DNA of 64,000 nt, taken from the NCBI RefSeq assembly GCF_014705715.1, contig NZ_JACXLC010000001.1, forward strand, positions 1,842,457-1,906,456. The letters run 5' to 3'. Of the stretch, positions 26,833 through 35,961 are shown piece by piece. Within the stretch, counting starts at the first letter, position 1, and every line of letters starts with the position of its first letter. Under the pieces are notes generated by a model. The model ran no database searches and was not told where the DNA came from. It saw only the letters and a program-made list of their open reading frames with translations. The stretch comes from Erythrobacter rubeus. Its GTDB lineage: Bacteria > Pseudomonadota > Alphaproteobacteria > Sphingomonadales > Sphingomonadaceae. The position numbers and the translations under genes are program-made.

Positions 26833-27731
26833 CGCGTGACTGGGACCACTTCGTCGCGATCGACTGGTCCGGCGCCAAGGGTGAGCGGCACAAGGGCATC
26901 GCGATCGCCATCGCCGAGGCAAAGGGCGGCGCGCCGGTCCTCGTCGAACCCCCGCGAGGCGGCTTTTCCCGAAACGATGTCCTTGAAATCCTGCGCGACG
27001 ATCTCCCCGCCAATTCGCTCGTCGGCCTCGACCTCGGCATCAGCCTTCCATTTAACGATGCGGGCGCGTTCTTTCCCGGATGGGATGCGAGCCCCAAAAG
27101 CGCCAAGCGGCTTTGGGCGCTGATCGACGATATCTGCGATGGCGACCCGCATCTCGGCGCGCACAGCTTTGTCGAGCATCCGCAGGCCTCGCGTTATTTC
27201 CGCCACGGCAAAGACCGCATGGGCGACAAATTCCTGTTGCCCGGTGCGGTCACGCGCGAAGGCCGCTTTCGCGAGGCTGAAACCGCGCAGCGCGCGCAAA
27301 AATGTCGGCCGGTGAGCAATTTCAATCTCGTCGGCGCAGCGCAGGTCGGCAAAAGCTCGCTCACCGGCATGAGGATGCTCCACCGCTTGCAGGGCCATCT
27401 GCCTGTCTGGCCGGTCGACCCCATTCCGGACAAAAGGCTAAAGCAAGGCGGATCCATGCTCGTCGAAATCTATACCGGCCTTGCCTCAAAAGAGACAGCA
27501 GCGCTGGGTGGTCGGACAAAGCTGCTCACCTACGCCGACCTTAACGCTGCGCTTGAGGTGCTCGATTGCCCTGCAGTCGATCGCATCGGCGAGGTCGACG
27601 ACCACTCATCGGACGCGCTGCTGACCGCCGCTTGGCTGCGCAGGGTCGCCCCCGAAAAGCGCCGCTGGGAACCGAAATGTCTCACCGCACAAATTGCCTA
27701 CACAGAGGGGTGGACATTCGGCGCGCTTTGA
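26829..27731 (+). CDS. RNase H-fold protein (DUF429-like), coupled to rarA
   Basis: A 300-residue soluble protein. FVAIDWSGAKGERHKGIAIA at the N terminus and GLDLGISLPF (about 72-81) give the first two acidic positions of an RNase H-type fold; DDHSSDALLTAAWLRRVA (about 257-274) gives two more aspartates near the C terminus. That arrangement is like DUF429 and RuvC-like predicted nucleases. Sphingomonads carry related unnamed proteins. Coupling to rarA (ATGA overlap) suggests a role around DNA repair, but nuclease activity is inference. Confidence 0.65.
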   Translation: MTRDWDHFVAIDWSGAKGERHKGIAIAIAEAKGGAPVLVEPPRGGFSRNDVLEILRDDLPANSLVGLDLGISLPFNDAGAFFPGWDASPKSAKRLWALIDDICDGDPHLGAHSFVEHPQASRYFRHGKDRMGDKFLLPGAVTREGRFREAETAQRAQKCRPVSNFNLVGAAQVGKSSLTGMRMLHRLQGHLPVWPVDPIPDKRLKQGGSMLVEIYTGLASKETAALGGRTKLLTYADLNAALEVLDCPAVDRIGEVDDHSSDALLTAAWLRRVAPEKRRWEPKCLTAQIAYTEGWTFGAL

Positions 27732-27789
27732 AGCATTTGGCGCGCGTTCCGAACCGGCGCGACAATCCGCCGGCGGGACAGCGAAATGG

Positions 27790-27865
27790 GCCGGCTTAGC
27801 TCAGTTGGTAGAGCAGTTGATTTGTAATCATCAGGCCGCGGGTTCGACTCCTGCAGCCGGCACCA
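27790..27865 (+). tRNA. tRNA-Thr (anticodon TGT)
   Basis: 76-nt cloverleaf: acceptor GCCGGCT with AGCCGGC, D arm GCTC-AGTTGGTAGA-GC, anticodon arm TTGAT/ATCA(A) with loop TTTGTAA giving TGT, T arm GCGGG-TTCGACT-CCTGC, discriminator A and encoded CCA (27863-27865). The 221 bp after it up to 28086 hold no gene I can support, only the leader of the next gene. Confidence 0.97.
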
Positions 27866-28086
27866 TTTTCTGCGCAGATATTCCCGATCGACGGCGCTTG
27901 CCTGCCGTTGCGGATCGCCGCTGGCTTGCTTAACCAGCCACTAACCTTTTTCCACCATAAATTTTACCAGTAATTATCGGACCAAGCGAGAGATCGATCT
28001 TCGCGCGCTGTATCTGTCGAACGCTTCGTTCCGGCGATCTGCAAGCGATCGATTGAATCGGGCTGATTGGGGGGAACGAGGACAAC

Positions 28087-29466
28087 ATGGCCGAAGCCGC
28101 AATGCAAAGTGACCGCTCCGGTCTACGGTGGACGCCGGTGCAACCTGGTGAATGGCGCGCTTTCGCCAATTGGCTGCTCGTTTGGGTGGTGTTCGCCAAT
28201 GGAGGCTTTGCCCTGATGTATTTTGTCGGGTCGCCACCGCGCTTCCCTGAGATCATTGCATTCGCCGCCGTTGGATTGCTGCTCCGCGACCAGCGCTACC
28301 TCTTGCAATGCGCGGGTTTTCTGGTCGTGATGACGTATTCTGTTTTGTCGTTCATAGCGGGGCTCTTCAATCTTTCGATAGTTTCGCTGACCTATTCTCT
28401 CAGCTTCCTCATCGAACTCGATGTGACCGAATCCAAGGAATACATGCTCGGGGGCGGGTTGTTGCTGTTTCTTGTCATGGCAGCGCTTCGTCGGATGCGG
28501 GAAAAGACGAATTTTCAGGATCTCCGCATCACAATCCTGACGGTCTGCCTGGCCGGTGCGTTTGCTCTCTTCGACTTTCAGCTGAGCATGGGAATGCGCG
28601 GGCATTACAACCGCGCTGCGTCGGCGGAAACGCCGTTTACTTCGGCCTTGATCCAGTCAGGCATTGTCCCGGAAACCGGACCGCTGGAGCGAAACCTTCT
28701 GGTGGTAATGGTGGAATCTCTCGGCCTCCCCGTTGAAAACGAAGAGATGAAGCGGCTCCTGTTTCTGCGCTATGACAGCGAGGCTGTCCGCTCCCGGTTC
28801 GAGGTGACAACCGGCGAAACCACCTATTTCAGTTCCACCACCGCAGGAGAGATCCGCGAATTGTGCAGCCGATGGGGCGAATATCACAGCCTTGTCGATC
28901 AGGGCGACAGCACGTGCCTCCCAGCCCGGCTCGCCAGCCACGGAGTCGAGACGACCGCCTATCACAGTTTCGACGGCGAATTCTTCGATCGTTCGTCCTG
29001 GTACCCGAATGTTGGGTTCGAGAATTCTTACTTCCGCAAGGACCTGCTCAAGCGCGGCTCCCGCCCTTGCGGCGGCGTTTTCCCAGGGGTGTGCGATCGC
29101 GACGTACCAAGTGAATTGGCTCAGCGTCTGAAGAGCTCGGACACGCCGCAGTTCATCTATTGGTTGACCGTGAATTCGCACCTCCCGGTTCCGCTCCAGA
29201 ACAATCTTGGCGTTGATGATTGTCATCGCGTCTCCACGATCCTCGCCGAGCAATACCCGATGATCTGCCGCCAATTCGCGATTTGGGATGCGATCGACGA
29301 GGCTATCATCCGCGAGGCGAGCGCTCTTGATTTCCCGCCAACCGATATCCTGATCGTCGGCGACCACATGCCGCCCTATTTCGATCGTCAAAACCGGCGC
29401 CAATTTGCGCCGGATCGAGTTCCTTGGATACTGTTGAAATGGCGTGACGAGGTTGCGAAAGACTGA
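28087..29466 (+). CDS. Membrane-anchored alkaline-phosphatase-superfamily transferase (sulfatase/OpgB-EptA-like)
   Basis: 459 residues. About five membrane helices fill the first 185 residues, then an extracytoplasmic catalytic domain. Its metal-site signatures are NLLVVMVESLG (Glu ligand, about 202-212), STTAGEIREL with the likely Thr nucleophile, HSFDGEFFDRSSWYPNVGF, TVNSHLP and IVGDHMP (Asp-His pair near the C terminus). The layout is that of LtaS/OpgB/EptA-type enzymes, which move phospho-head-groups such as phosphoethanolamine or phosphoglycerol onto surface glycans or lipids. Sulfatase chemistry is less likely because no Cys/Ser formylglycine motif is seen. It is near but separate from the nonulosonate operon. 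Confidence 0.75.
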   Translation: MAEAAMQSDRSGLRWTPVQPGEWRAFANWLLVWVVFANGGFALMYFVGSPPRFPEIIAFAAVGLLLRDQRYLLQCAGFLVVMTYSVLSFIAGLFNLSIVSLTYSLSFLIELDVTESKEYMLGGGLLLFLVMAALRRMREKTNFQDLRITILTVCLAGAFALFDFQLSMGMRGHYNRAASAETPFTSALIQSGIVPETGPLERNLLVVMVESLGLPVENEEMKRLLFLRYDSEAVRSRFEVTTGETTYFSSTTAGEIRELCSRWGEYHSLVDQGDSTCLPARLASHGVETTAYHSFDGEFFDRSSWYPNVGFENSYFRKDLLKRGSRPCGGVFPGVCDRDVPSELAQRLKSSDTPQFIYWLTVNSHLPVPLQNNLGVDDCHRVSTILAEQYPMICRQFAIWDAIDEAIIREASALDFPPTDILIVGDHMPPYFDRQNRRQFAPDRVPWILLKWRDEVAKD

Positions 29467-29535
29467 TCATCGTCATCGCAGACAGGATGCCATGCAGCTT
29501 TATCAAATTGCACCGTCGAGAGAGTCAAGCAGGCT

Positions 29536-31095
29536 ATGATCATTGGGTTATGGAACAGCCGTGCGCCGACGCCCGGAACTTCCCGCAGTGTGGACCGACT
29601 TGAGATCACACTGTCGCATTTCGCGCTCGCAGGAGTGGCCTTTGCCGGTCTTATTTTCTTCTACGGTTCCATCTATTCGGTCCATCATGACTTGGCCGGA
29701 GGCGTTCTGACCGCCCGATTAGCGGTCACGCTTGGCAGCTCATTTGAGGATTTCAGCAGCTATTTTCCTCCAGCCGAGCGCGCGTGGTTTTCCTTAGCCG
29801 TGTGGTTCAGTCAGTTGACTAGACTGAGCCTCCCTATTGCGGTGGTGATCATGACTGCCACGGCGGTCCTTTTTTCCGCGGGGCTGGGATATCAAATTCG
29901 CCGTGAGACCGCGGGCGCCTCTGTAGTCTTCTTAATTGCACCGGCAGCGATCTTCATAGTGTTGCCGATCGTATTCAAGAATGTGTTCGGACTTCGAGAG
30001 CACTTGGTCATGCTCGGTATATGGCCATATTTGGTCCTGCGCATTTCCGACCCGGACGGAAAGCTCATTGCCGGGAGAACCCGCATCATCGTCGGCCTCT
30101 GGCTCGGCGCAACCTTACTGATGAAGTACCTTTACAGTGTCATCGTGCTTCTGGTGGAGCTTGTCGACGCGGCTATAAAGCGAAGGCCGCTGCTGCTTTT
30201 CCGGATCGAGAACCTTATTTCTGGCGCTATCGTTGCAATCTACCTGCTCGTGTGGCTGGTCCTGGACCCTGCCCAGCGCGAGGCTATCGGAGTGATTGTC
30301 AATGCGATCGATGCCAACCTTACGGACCAGACAACCAACCTTCAGCAAGCCGCCATCAGTATGTCGCTCGCAGCGTTCTTCGTCGCGATAGCATTCGTCT
30401 TCAAAGTGCCCGCGAGACAGACATTGATCGGTCTCGCGGTAGTCAGCGGGACGGTGATCGCAGCATGGATCCAGTCGCGCTGGTACAGCCACCATCTGTT
30501 CCCGGTCACTGCAGCCTATGTCGCGTGGCTTTGGATCGTCCACCGCGATGTGAAAGCAATCTGGTTGGTCGGGATTGCCGTGGTATTGCTCAGACCGATT
30601 GGCGGAGAACTTCTCAGCACGACACCCTATCAAAAGGGTGTCACCGAGCTCGATCAGGCGATGGAGGCAGCCGGGTTCTCAGTCGAAGGTAAACGTGTAG
30701 GCGTGCTGATAATGAACCCGTCTCCGGTCAGTCAATACCTTGCGGCGAACGGGGCATGGCGCTGGAATGCCAGCGTCAACAACTCCTATGTCGCCGCCGA
30801 GCTTGAGCCTTTCGACACGCCAGAGAATGCAGCCTTGGTGCCGCCTCCACTCACATTCGAAGAGCCGGGGCGGGAGATTCTGCATGACGAGTTTCTGCGC
30901 CTTTGGGAGGATATGCCGCCCGACGCGTTGATCCTCGATCAGACCACGAGTTGGCCGCTGCGCCATGTTATCGTGGATTGGACACACGTTTTCTCGAACG
31001 ACCCGCGTTTCAACGCCCTGCTCGCTCAATACCGACCTGTGCTGGAGCACAAGGGCGAATATGTGAGATTTCGATATTACGTCCGAAAAGACTAG
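29536..31095 (+). CDS. Polytopic GT-C-like membrane protein
   Basis: 519 residues with about ten membrane helices in the first 370 residues and a soluble C-terminal domain of about 150. FKNVFGLREHLVMLGIWPYL (about 148-167) looks like the REH...PY motif of GT-C-like glycosyltransferases found in alphaproteobacterial polysaccharide loci, and the first loop has the acidic/His HHDLAGG where GT-C enzymes bind lipid-linked sugar. Family membership is inferred from topology and this motif. It follows the phosphatase-superfamily gene by 69 bp, so the two may act on one glycan. G+C is a little lower than in the core genes. Confidence 0.6.
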   Translation: MIIGLWNSRAPTPGTSRSVDRLEITLSHFALAGVAFAGLIFFYGSIYSVHHDLAGGVLTARLAVTLGSSFEDFSSYFPPAERAWFSLAVWFSQLTRLSLPIAVVIMTATAVLFSAGLGYQIRRETAGASVVFLIAPAAIFIVLPIVFKNVFGLREHLVMLGIWPYLVLRISDPDGKLIAGRTRIIVGLWLGATLLMKYLYSVIVLLVELVDAAIKRRPLLLFRIENLISGAIVAIYLLVWLVLDPAQREAIGVIVNAIDANLTDQTTNLQQAAISMSLAAFFVAIAFVFKVPARQTLIGLAVVSGTVIAAWIQSRWYSHHLFPVTAAYVAWLWIVHRDVKAIWLVGIAVVLLRPIGGELLSTTPYQKGVTELDQAMEAAGFSVEGKRVGVLIMNPSPVSQYLAANGAWRWNASVNNSYVAAELEPFDTPENAALVPPPLTFEEPGREILHDEFLRLWEDMPPDALILDQTTSWPLRHVIVDWTHVFSNDPRFNALLAQYRPVLEHKGEYVRFRYYVRKD

Positions 31096-31110
31096 CGCTT
31101 CAAAGGCAGG

Positions 31111-32166
31111 TCAATCGACCAACGGCCAATCAAGCGGCTCGCCTCGCTTGAGGTCACGCGCCGCTTTATGACCCAGAACTTCGGGCAGGTGTTTAGGCGC
31201 AAGACCATGACCGGGGCGGATAGAGCGAATGTTCTCGCCTGTAAGCGCATCGCCCGCTGCGACATCACGGACCACGTAGAGAGAACGGCGAAACTGGACT
31301 GATGCGTTTTCGCTACCCTGAAGATCGTAAGTCGCTCGGCCCAGCGCGCGCCAGGCACGTTTGCAGTCTCGCACCAGCGCTTCGAATTCTGCGGGTTCCA
31401 GACTGAAAGCGGAATCGGGTCCACCATCCGCGCGCCGGAGCGTGAAGTGTTTTTCGACCACTGCGCCGCCGAGCGCGATCGAAGCTACCGCCACCGGTGA
31501 TCCCGACGTGTGATCGGACAGACCGGAGACGACCCCAAAGCGTTCGGCCAGGTCGGGTACCGTGCGTACGTTCGACTGCTCGTCAGGCGCGGGGTATGAG
31601 CTCACGCAGTGGAGCAGCACGATCTCCTTGCACCCATTTTCCCGGGCGGTCGCAACAACCTCGTCTATCTCGCGAAGGTTAGCCATCCCTGTGGAGATAA
31701 TCAGGGGCTTTCCCTTCGACGCGCAATAGGCAACGAGTGGAAGATCGACCGCCTCGAAAGACGCGATCTTGTAAGCAGGCGCGCCAAGCTCTTCGAGCAT
31801 ATCTACGGAAGTGCGGTCGAACGGTGATGAAAACAGCGTTACACCCAGTTCCCTGGCACGCTCGAACAGCGGCGCGTGCCATTCAAACGGTGTCTGCGCT
31901 TCGCCGTACAAGTCATAGAGTGTGCGGCCATCCCACAGTCCGCCTTCGACCCGAAATTCAGGCGCATCATGGTCGATTGTGATGGTGTCTGCGGTATAGC
32001 TCTGAATTTTGATCGCATCGGCGCCGGTCGCGGCTGCGGCTTCAAGGAGCTTGATCGCGCGATCCAAGCTACCGTTGTGATTTCCTGACAACTCGCAGAT
32101 GATATAGGGTTCATGCGCAGCGCCGATGGGCCGTCCGGCGATGCTGATTTCAGGGGCATCGATCAT
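31111..32166 (-). CDS. pseI: Pseudaminic acid synthase
   Basis: NeuB-family enzyme condensing the 6-deoxy-AltdiNAc product of PseG with phosphoenolpyruvate. Opening features ICELSGNHNGSLDRAI and KIQSYTADTITIDHDAPEF are the PseI type (SGNHN, QTYT/QSYT) rather than sialic acid synthase. STGMANLREIDEVV, HCVSSYPAPDEQSN, GLSDHTSG and EKHFTLRR follow, and a C-terminal SAF antifreeze-like domain (about 290-351). Start at 32166 (ATGA overlap with the WbqC-like gene); the longer open frame is upstream coding sequence. Last gene of the operon. Confidence 0.9.
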   Translation of the reverse strand: MIDAPEISIAGRPIGAAHEPYIICELSGNHNGSLDRAIKLLEAAAATGADAIKIQSYTADTITIDHDAPEFRVEGGLWDGRTLYDLYGEAQTPFEWHAPLFERARELGVTLFSSPFDRTSVDMLEELGAPAYKIASFEAVDLPLVAYCASKGKPLIISTGMANLREIDEVVATARENGCKEIVLLHCVSSYPAPDEQSNVRTVPDLAERFGVVSGLSDHTSGSPVAVASIALGGAVVEKHFTLRRADGGPDSAFSLEPAEFEALVRDCKRAWRALGRATYDLQGSENASVQFRRSLYVVRDVAAGDALTGENIRSIRPGHGLAPKHLPEVLGHKAARDLKRGEPLDWPLVD

Positions 32167-32912
32167 GCCATATCTTTCCTCATATCGGCACTGGTGAGCA
32201 ATGGCCGCCGTCCTGATCGGATGATTTCGAGAGCTTTCGAATAACCGCAATTCATCAGCAGATCGACTACGCTCATGTGGCTGACAAATTCATCGCTCAG
32301 TTGCTGGTAAATGGGGTGGGCAAAGTTGTGATAGCGGAGATCGACGTCGGTACCTGCAAACGCGCCGCTTTCAAGGTCACGCTCGATGTAAGCCGCACTG
32401 CCTTGAGCCGCGACGTAGGTATTCGATCTGATAGTCCGGCAAATCGAGAGCAGGCGGTCGTCCTTCCGACCGTCGATGCCCGCCAGTTCAGACGAATGCA
32501 CAAACGGCGTGTTGATACCCATGAGCCGCGCCGTATCGGTTATGAAATCGATATTGAGCGCGCCGATCGTCGCGTGGCCAGCGGACATGAGCGCCTCAAG
32601 GTTTGCATGGACCTCGGCAAAGTAAGGCGCTTTGGAGTACGCATGGCGTATCGTAGCCAAGTGGGTTTTTGACCACTTCGGGTCTGCAGCGATCGCGGTG
32701 CCGACGAACGTGCTCTGCTCATTTTGGCTGTGCCCCGTCAAAGGCACCGTCAAAAAAGTCTCACCATTCTGGCCGGTGATCCGGTTACGCACACCCCAAC
32801 TTCGCTTCAGCACCTGCGCATCGTCGAGGAAGACAAACGTATCCGCCGTGTCGATCAGGTCGAAGTATCCGATCCACGGCAGGAAAGTGGGCTGCATGAT
32901 CGCACTTATCAT
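32163..32912 (-). CDS. WbqC-like family protein
   Basis: 249 residues opening with ISAIMQPTFLPWIGYFDLIDTADTFVFLDDAQVLKRSWGVRNRI, the hallmark of the WbqC-like family (QPxYxPWxGYF...DDVQ). Members occur in O-antigen and other surface-sugar clusters; the biochemical role has not been settled as far as I know, and transfer of an acyl or amino-acyl group onto an amino sugar is one suggestion. Conserved Cys, His and Asp residues would allow catalysis. It sits between an FAD oxidoreductase and pseI with ATGA overlaps on both sides, so it belongs to nonulosonate synthesis. Confidence 0.85.
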   Translation of the reverse strand: MISAIMQPTFLPWIGYFDLIDTADTFVFLDDAQVLKRSWGVRNRITGQNGETFLTVPLTGHSQNEQSTFVGTAIAADPKWSKTHLATIRHAYSKAPYFAEVHANLEALMSAGHATIGALNIDFITDTARLMGINTPFVHSSELAGIDGRKDDRLLSICRTIRSNTYVAAQGSAAYIERDLESGAFAGTDVDLRYHNFAHPIYQQLSDEFVSHMSVVDLLMNCGYSKALEIIRSGRRPLLTSADMRKDMA

Positions 32913-34153
32913 GATGCCTTCGCAATCATCCTGACCCCGAATGCTTTCTGCAAATCGGCCTCCACCTCAGCGAATTTGGCACCTTTCGCGTAAGCTTCCC
33001 ACGCGCCAGCGACAAAATTGTCTCCAAGCCTCGCGCCTAGCGCAGTGCGCAATTCGCCAAGTTTATTCACGGTATCGACGGTATGGTAAAGCCAGCGCGG
33101 CTTGATCGAGCGATATAGCTGATCGCAAATCTTCAGCTCACCTTCGAAACCGTCGAGCAGAAAGCGAATATCCTTGGCAAGCTCGTCGCTTTCGGTTTCG
33201 GCGACGCATTCTGCCGTCAACAGGGTCGCACCTCTGCTTTCATAAATATACACTCTGAAACAGCTGCCATCGGTCGTGAAATTCTGCACATAGAACGGTT
33301 TTGCGCCAGTCCAGTCCACTTCGAATGTGTAGGTCGCGAACTTCTTCGCCGGAGCTTTTGGAGCCTCGAGCCCGACCGCCTTGAAAAGCGGCATCGGGCT
33401 CGCAGCCCAGACAAGCACCTCGTCCGGAGCGATTTCGCTGAGCAGTTTATTTGGGCGGGCAAGACTGCGTTCGTTGACCTCGACGCCGATCGCATCCAGC
33501 GCCTCGCGGCACTTGTCAATCAAGCTCGTGAAGCCGCCGACCGGCAGGCTCGCCTGAACATTGCTCGAATAATTCCACATCGATCGCGGGATACCGAACA
33601 GTTCGTTGGCATGGCCATCCGCCCTTTTGGAAGCGGACAAGGTATCCAGTGGAATTCCCGTTGGAAAAACCCGATTGATGGCAAGCGGTATGGCTGCATC
33701 GGCATGCAATTTCGAAGGCGCGCAGCCGACATGCCACCGGACATAGCGAGCAAGCGGAAATGCTAGCGCATCCTCGTAGCAATCCAGCCGGTCTCCCAGA
33801 CTGTTTCCCGAAAGCGGCTGCAAATCCGTTTTGGTTGCAGGGAGCGCCGGACCCCCGAAATCGTCCAGATATACGGGCCCGTATGCGCCGGGACTGACCG
33901 ATCCGAAACGGTTGTCGAAGTCTTCAAAGATCGCTCCATGCTCTTCGAGCAGAGTGCGGATGGGGTCGCCTTCCGGGCCGAAATAGATACAACCCTCGCG
34001 CATCTCGCGGCCATTTTCGAGTTTAGGGAGTGCCACGCCGCCCAACCGGTCCAGCCGCTCATGAAGCTCGATCTGCCGCGCGCCCAGCCGATGGGCCTGA
34101 AACGCAGCCAGAATGCCGGTAAGCCCGCCGCCAACAATCCTGACGGGTTTCAT
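32909..34153 (-). CDS. FAD/NAD(P)-binding oxidoreductase (amine-oxidase-like), nonulosonate operon
   Basis: 414 residues. VRIVGGGLTGILAAFQAHRLGARQIELHERLDRLGG is a dinucleotide-binding fold with the Gly-x-Gly-x-x-Gly loop and the acidic residue that binds ADP-ribose, as in UDP-galactopyranose mutase, amine oxidases and desaturases. The C terminus has a second FAD-contact segment around LGDNFVAGAWEAYAKGA. The substrate is unknown; within the operon it could oxidise or epimerise a sugar intermediate or a bound acyl group. Start at 34153 fits the fold; 112 bp separate it from the methyltransferase stop upstream, so a second promoter is possible. Confidence 0.75.
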   Translation of the reverse strand: MKPVRIVGGGLTGILAAFQAHRLGARQIELHERLDRLGGVALPKLENGREMREGCIYFGPEGDPIRTLLEEHGAIFEDFDNRFGSVSPGAYGPVYLDDFGGPALPATKTDLQPLSGNSLGDRLDCYEDALAFPLARYVRWHVGCAPSKLHADAAIPLAINRVFPTGIPLDTLSASKRADGHANELFGIPRSMWNYSSNVQASLPVGGFTSLIDKCREALDAIGVEVNERSLARPNKLLSEIAPDEVLVWAASPMPLFKAVGLEAPKAPAKKFATYTFEVDWTGAKPFYVQNFTTDGSCFRVYIYESRGATLLTAECVAETESDELAKDIRFLLDGFEGELKICDQLYRSIKPRWLYHTVDTVNKLGELRTALGARLGDNFVAGAWEAYAKGAKFAEVEADLQKAFGVRMIAKAS

Positions 34154-34265
34154 GCGCAGCGGGTCCCTTTCAGGAGGGCCATGGCGCCGCAATTCTCGGG
34201 TTCGAATGTCATGGCCATCCCAATTACGGGGAAGGCGTAGACAATTCGTTAACTACAATTTTGTC

Positions 34266-34940
34266 TCAGTCGGGTTTCGGCGTGTTCAAAGCGCGTGGAT
34301 CAATATCGCTCTGGTTTACGTAGATGGTGAATTCGAACGGGATCGAGCCAGGCCGGACCGCGTAATCATGCCGCAAGGTGACAAGCGGCGATAGTTCTTC
34401 CTTGCAAAACCGGAATGCCTGCAAGGGGTCTTCGTAATAAAGCCCTTCGTCGAAGTAATCGACGAACCGGCTGAGCATGTTGAATGCATAGCCTTTACCG
34501 GCCTGAGCCATCAGACGCCGCGAGACCTCCTGGAAGAAAGCGCGGTTGTCCGACATCGCGTTGTTGAACACTCCACTGACGAGCACATAGTCGAAGGTCT
34601 CGTCCGAGGGGTTTTCCAGCACATCGCGGACTTCGAACCTGCCGCCGGGATGGGCCGACCGGGCGAATTCGATGGCTTCAGGCGAGATATCGTAGCCAAC
34701 ATATTCTCCCTCGAACTCCATCGTGCGCTGAAGCAGGTTGAGCATCTGGCCGGTTCCGCACCCGAAATCGAGCACTTTGCTGTCTTTGGTAACGCCGATT
34801 TCGCAAAGTACCTGCATCCGTCGTTCTTGCGTTTCCCGGTCGGCATATTGCGCGCTCTCGGCCGCATCGCCGTGGCGCTTGACCAGCTCGCCATAATGCT
34901 TCGCCAAGGCGTCGATATCGTTCTTGAAATGGTTGCTCAT
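34266..34940 (-). CDS. SAM-dependent methyltransferase, nonulosonate operon
   Basis: 224-residue class-I methyltransferase: KVLDFGCGTGQMLNLLQ (SAM motif I, about 56-72), EYVGYDISPEAIEFA (motif II acidic residue), DYVLVSGVFNNAM (motif IV). No membrane segment. It starts 1 bp after pseG, pointing to co-translation. Methylation of a nonulosonic acid hydroxyl, of an N-acyl group, or of a small donor are all possible. Similar enzymes decorate sugar residues of flagellins and O-antigens. The exact acceptor is not predictable. Confidence 0.8.
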   Translation of the reverse strand: MSNHFKNDIDALAKHYGELVKRHGDAAESAQYADRETQERRMQVLCEIGVTKDSKVLDFGCGTGQMLNLLQRTMEFEGEYVGYDISPEAIEFARSAHPGGRFEVRDVLENPSDETFDYVLVSGVFNNAMSDNRAFFQEVSRRLMAQAGKGYAFNMLSRFVDYFDEGLYYEDPLQAFRFCKEELSPLVTLRHDYAVRPGSIPFEFTIYVNQSDIDPRALNTPKPD

Positions 34941-34941
34941 C

Positions 34942-35961
34942 TCAGCGTTTCACAGCCTCCAGGATAGCATCTGCCGCGTTTGCAGCGGGATCGGATGGGA
35001 AAGTTTCGCGCGCCCGCGCGACAAGGCTGGCTCTCAAATTGGCATCCGAGAGGAACTTTTCGAGCGATTGCGACAACCTCTCGTCATCTACTTGATCGGC
35101 CAGACCCAGATCGTGCACCAGCCCTGCGCGCGCAAAAGACTGGCTCTCACTATCTTGCCCTTCGTTCTGCGCAATGGCAGCTGCCGGGACACCCATATAG
35201 GCGCATTCGTATTTTATAAGCCCCCCGCCGGTCAGGGCAGCGTCGGCCCACAGCAACGGTTCCGAGAGGTCCGGTTGTCGCGGCAAAAACCGGCTGCCTT
35301 CATCGAACTCGCCAAGGAGGGTCGCCGCCTCGTCGTTTTCGGTGCCTATGGCATGCACGCAAAGCCCGGCATGTTGCTGCCGCAGCAATTTCAGCAACCG
35401 GCCGGTCAGCCCTTTGGGATCGGATCCGCCAATGGCAATCAAAAGGTTCCTGACCTCGCCTTGTCGATCTCGCAGGATGCTGCGTCCACGCGCGTCAACA
35501 AGGCGGCGCCGTGCGAGGAAATATTCGGGGCCTAGAAGAAGCACCGGATCGTCTTGATAGCCGAGTTTCGGCGCGTCCCATGTGAAATTCAAAACCACAT
35601 CGCACGGGTAACTGTTCAGTTTTCGAAAATCATCGATCACCACGATTTTGCGATCTGGCGACTTGATTTGCAAAAGATAGTCTTCGTCAGCGCGGTAACT
35701 GTCGATAATCGTGAAATCGAAGGTGTCGCCAGATGTCCCTCCCGCAACTTCTGTGTCGTCCGCATCTGAATTGACCCGGAACGACAAAGGGACGCTGTTG
35801 AAGCCTGCGGCCGCAAGCTGATCCTGCGCCGCAGCATCGAACTTCCCGGCGAAAGTGCTCTCAACGCCCGAAAGTCGCAGCGCTTCGGCAAGAGCAATGC
35901 ATCGGCTCAAGTGGCCGAAGCCAATATCAGCGGTAGCATCGCACCGGAACAGCGCCTTCAC
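34942..35961 (-). CDS. pseG: UDP-2,4-diacetamido-2,4,6-trideoxy-beta-L-altrose hydrolase
   Basis: Releases UDP from the nucleotide sugar to give the free sugar for PseI. The 339 residues form a GT-B fold with RCDATADIGFGHLSRCIALAEAL (the RxDxxxxxGxGHxxR motif, catalytic His about 17), IDDFRKLNSYPCDVVLNFTWDA, IAIGGSDPKGLTGRLL and GGGLIKYECAYMGVPAAAIAQNEGQ. The start codon is GTG 35961, overlapping the pseF stop (GTGA). Confidence 0.9.
   Translation of the reverse strand: MKALFRCDATADIGFGHLSRCIALAEALRLSGVESTFAGKFDAAAQDQLAAAGFNSVPLSFRVNSDADDTEVAGGTSGDTFDFTIIDSYRADEDYLLQIKSPDRKIVVIDDFRKLNSYPCDVVLNFTWDAPKLGYQDDPVLLLGPEYFLARRRLVDARGRSILRDRQGEVRNLLIAIGGSDPKGLTGRLLKLLRQQHAGLCVHAIGTENDEAATLLGEFDEGSRFLPRQPDLSEPLLWADAALTGGGLIKYECAYMGVPAAAIAQNEGQDSESQSFARAGLVHDLGLADQVDDERLSQSLEKFLSDANLRASLVARARETFPSDPAANAADAILEAVKR

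Noticed and set aside
27694..27933. Small open frame across tRNA-Thr
   Set aside because: Same artefact: AQLVEQLICNHQ is the translated tRNA.
27920..27951. Hairpin GCTGG...CCAGC followed by T run after tRNA-Thr
   Set aside because: Five-base stem and an eight-base gap before the T run are too weak for a terminator call.
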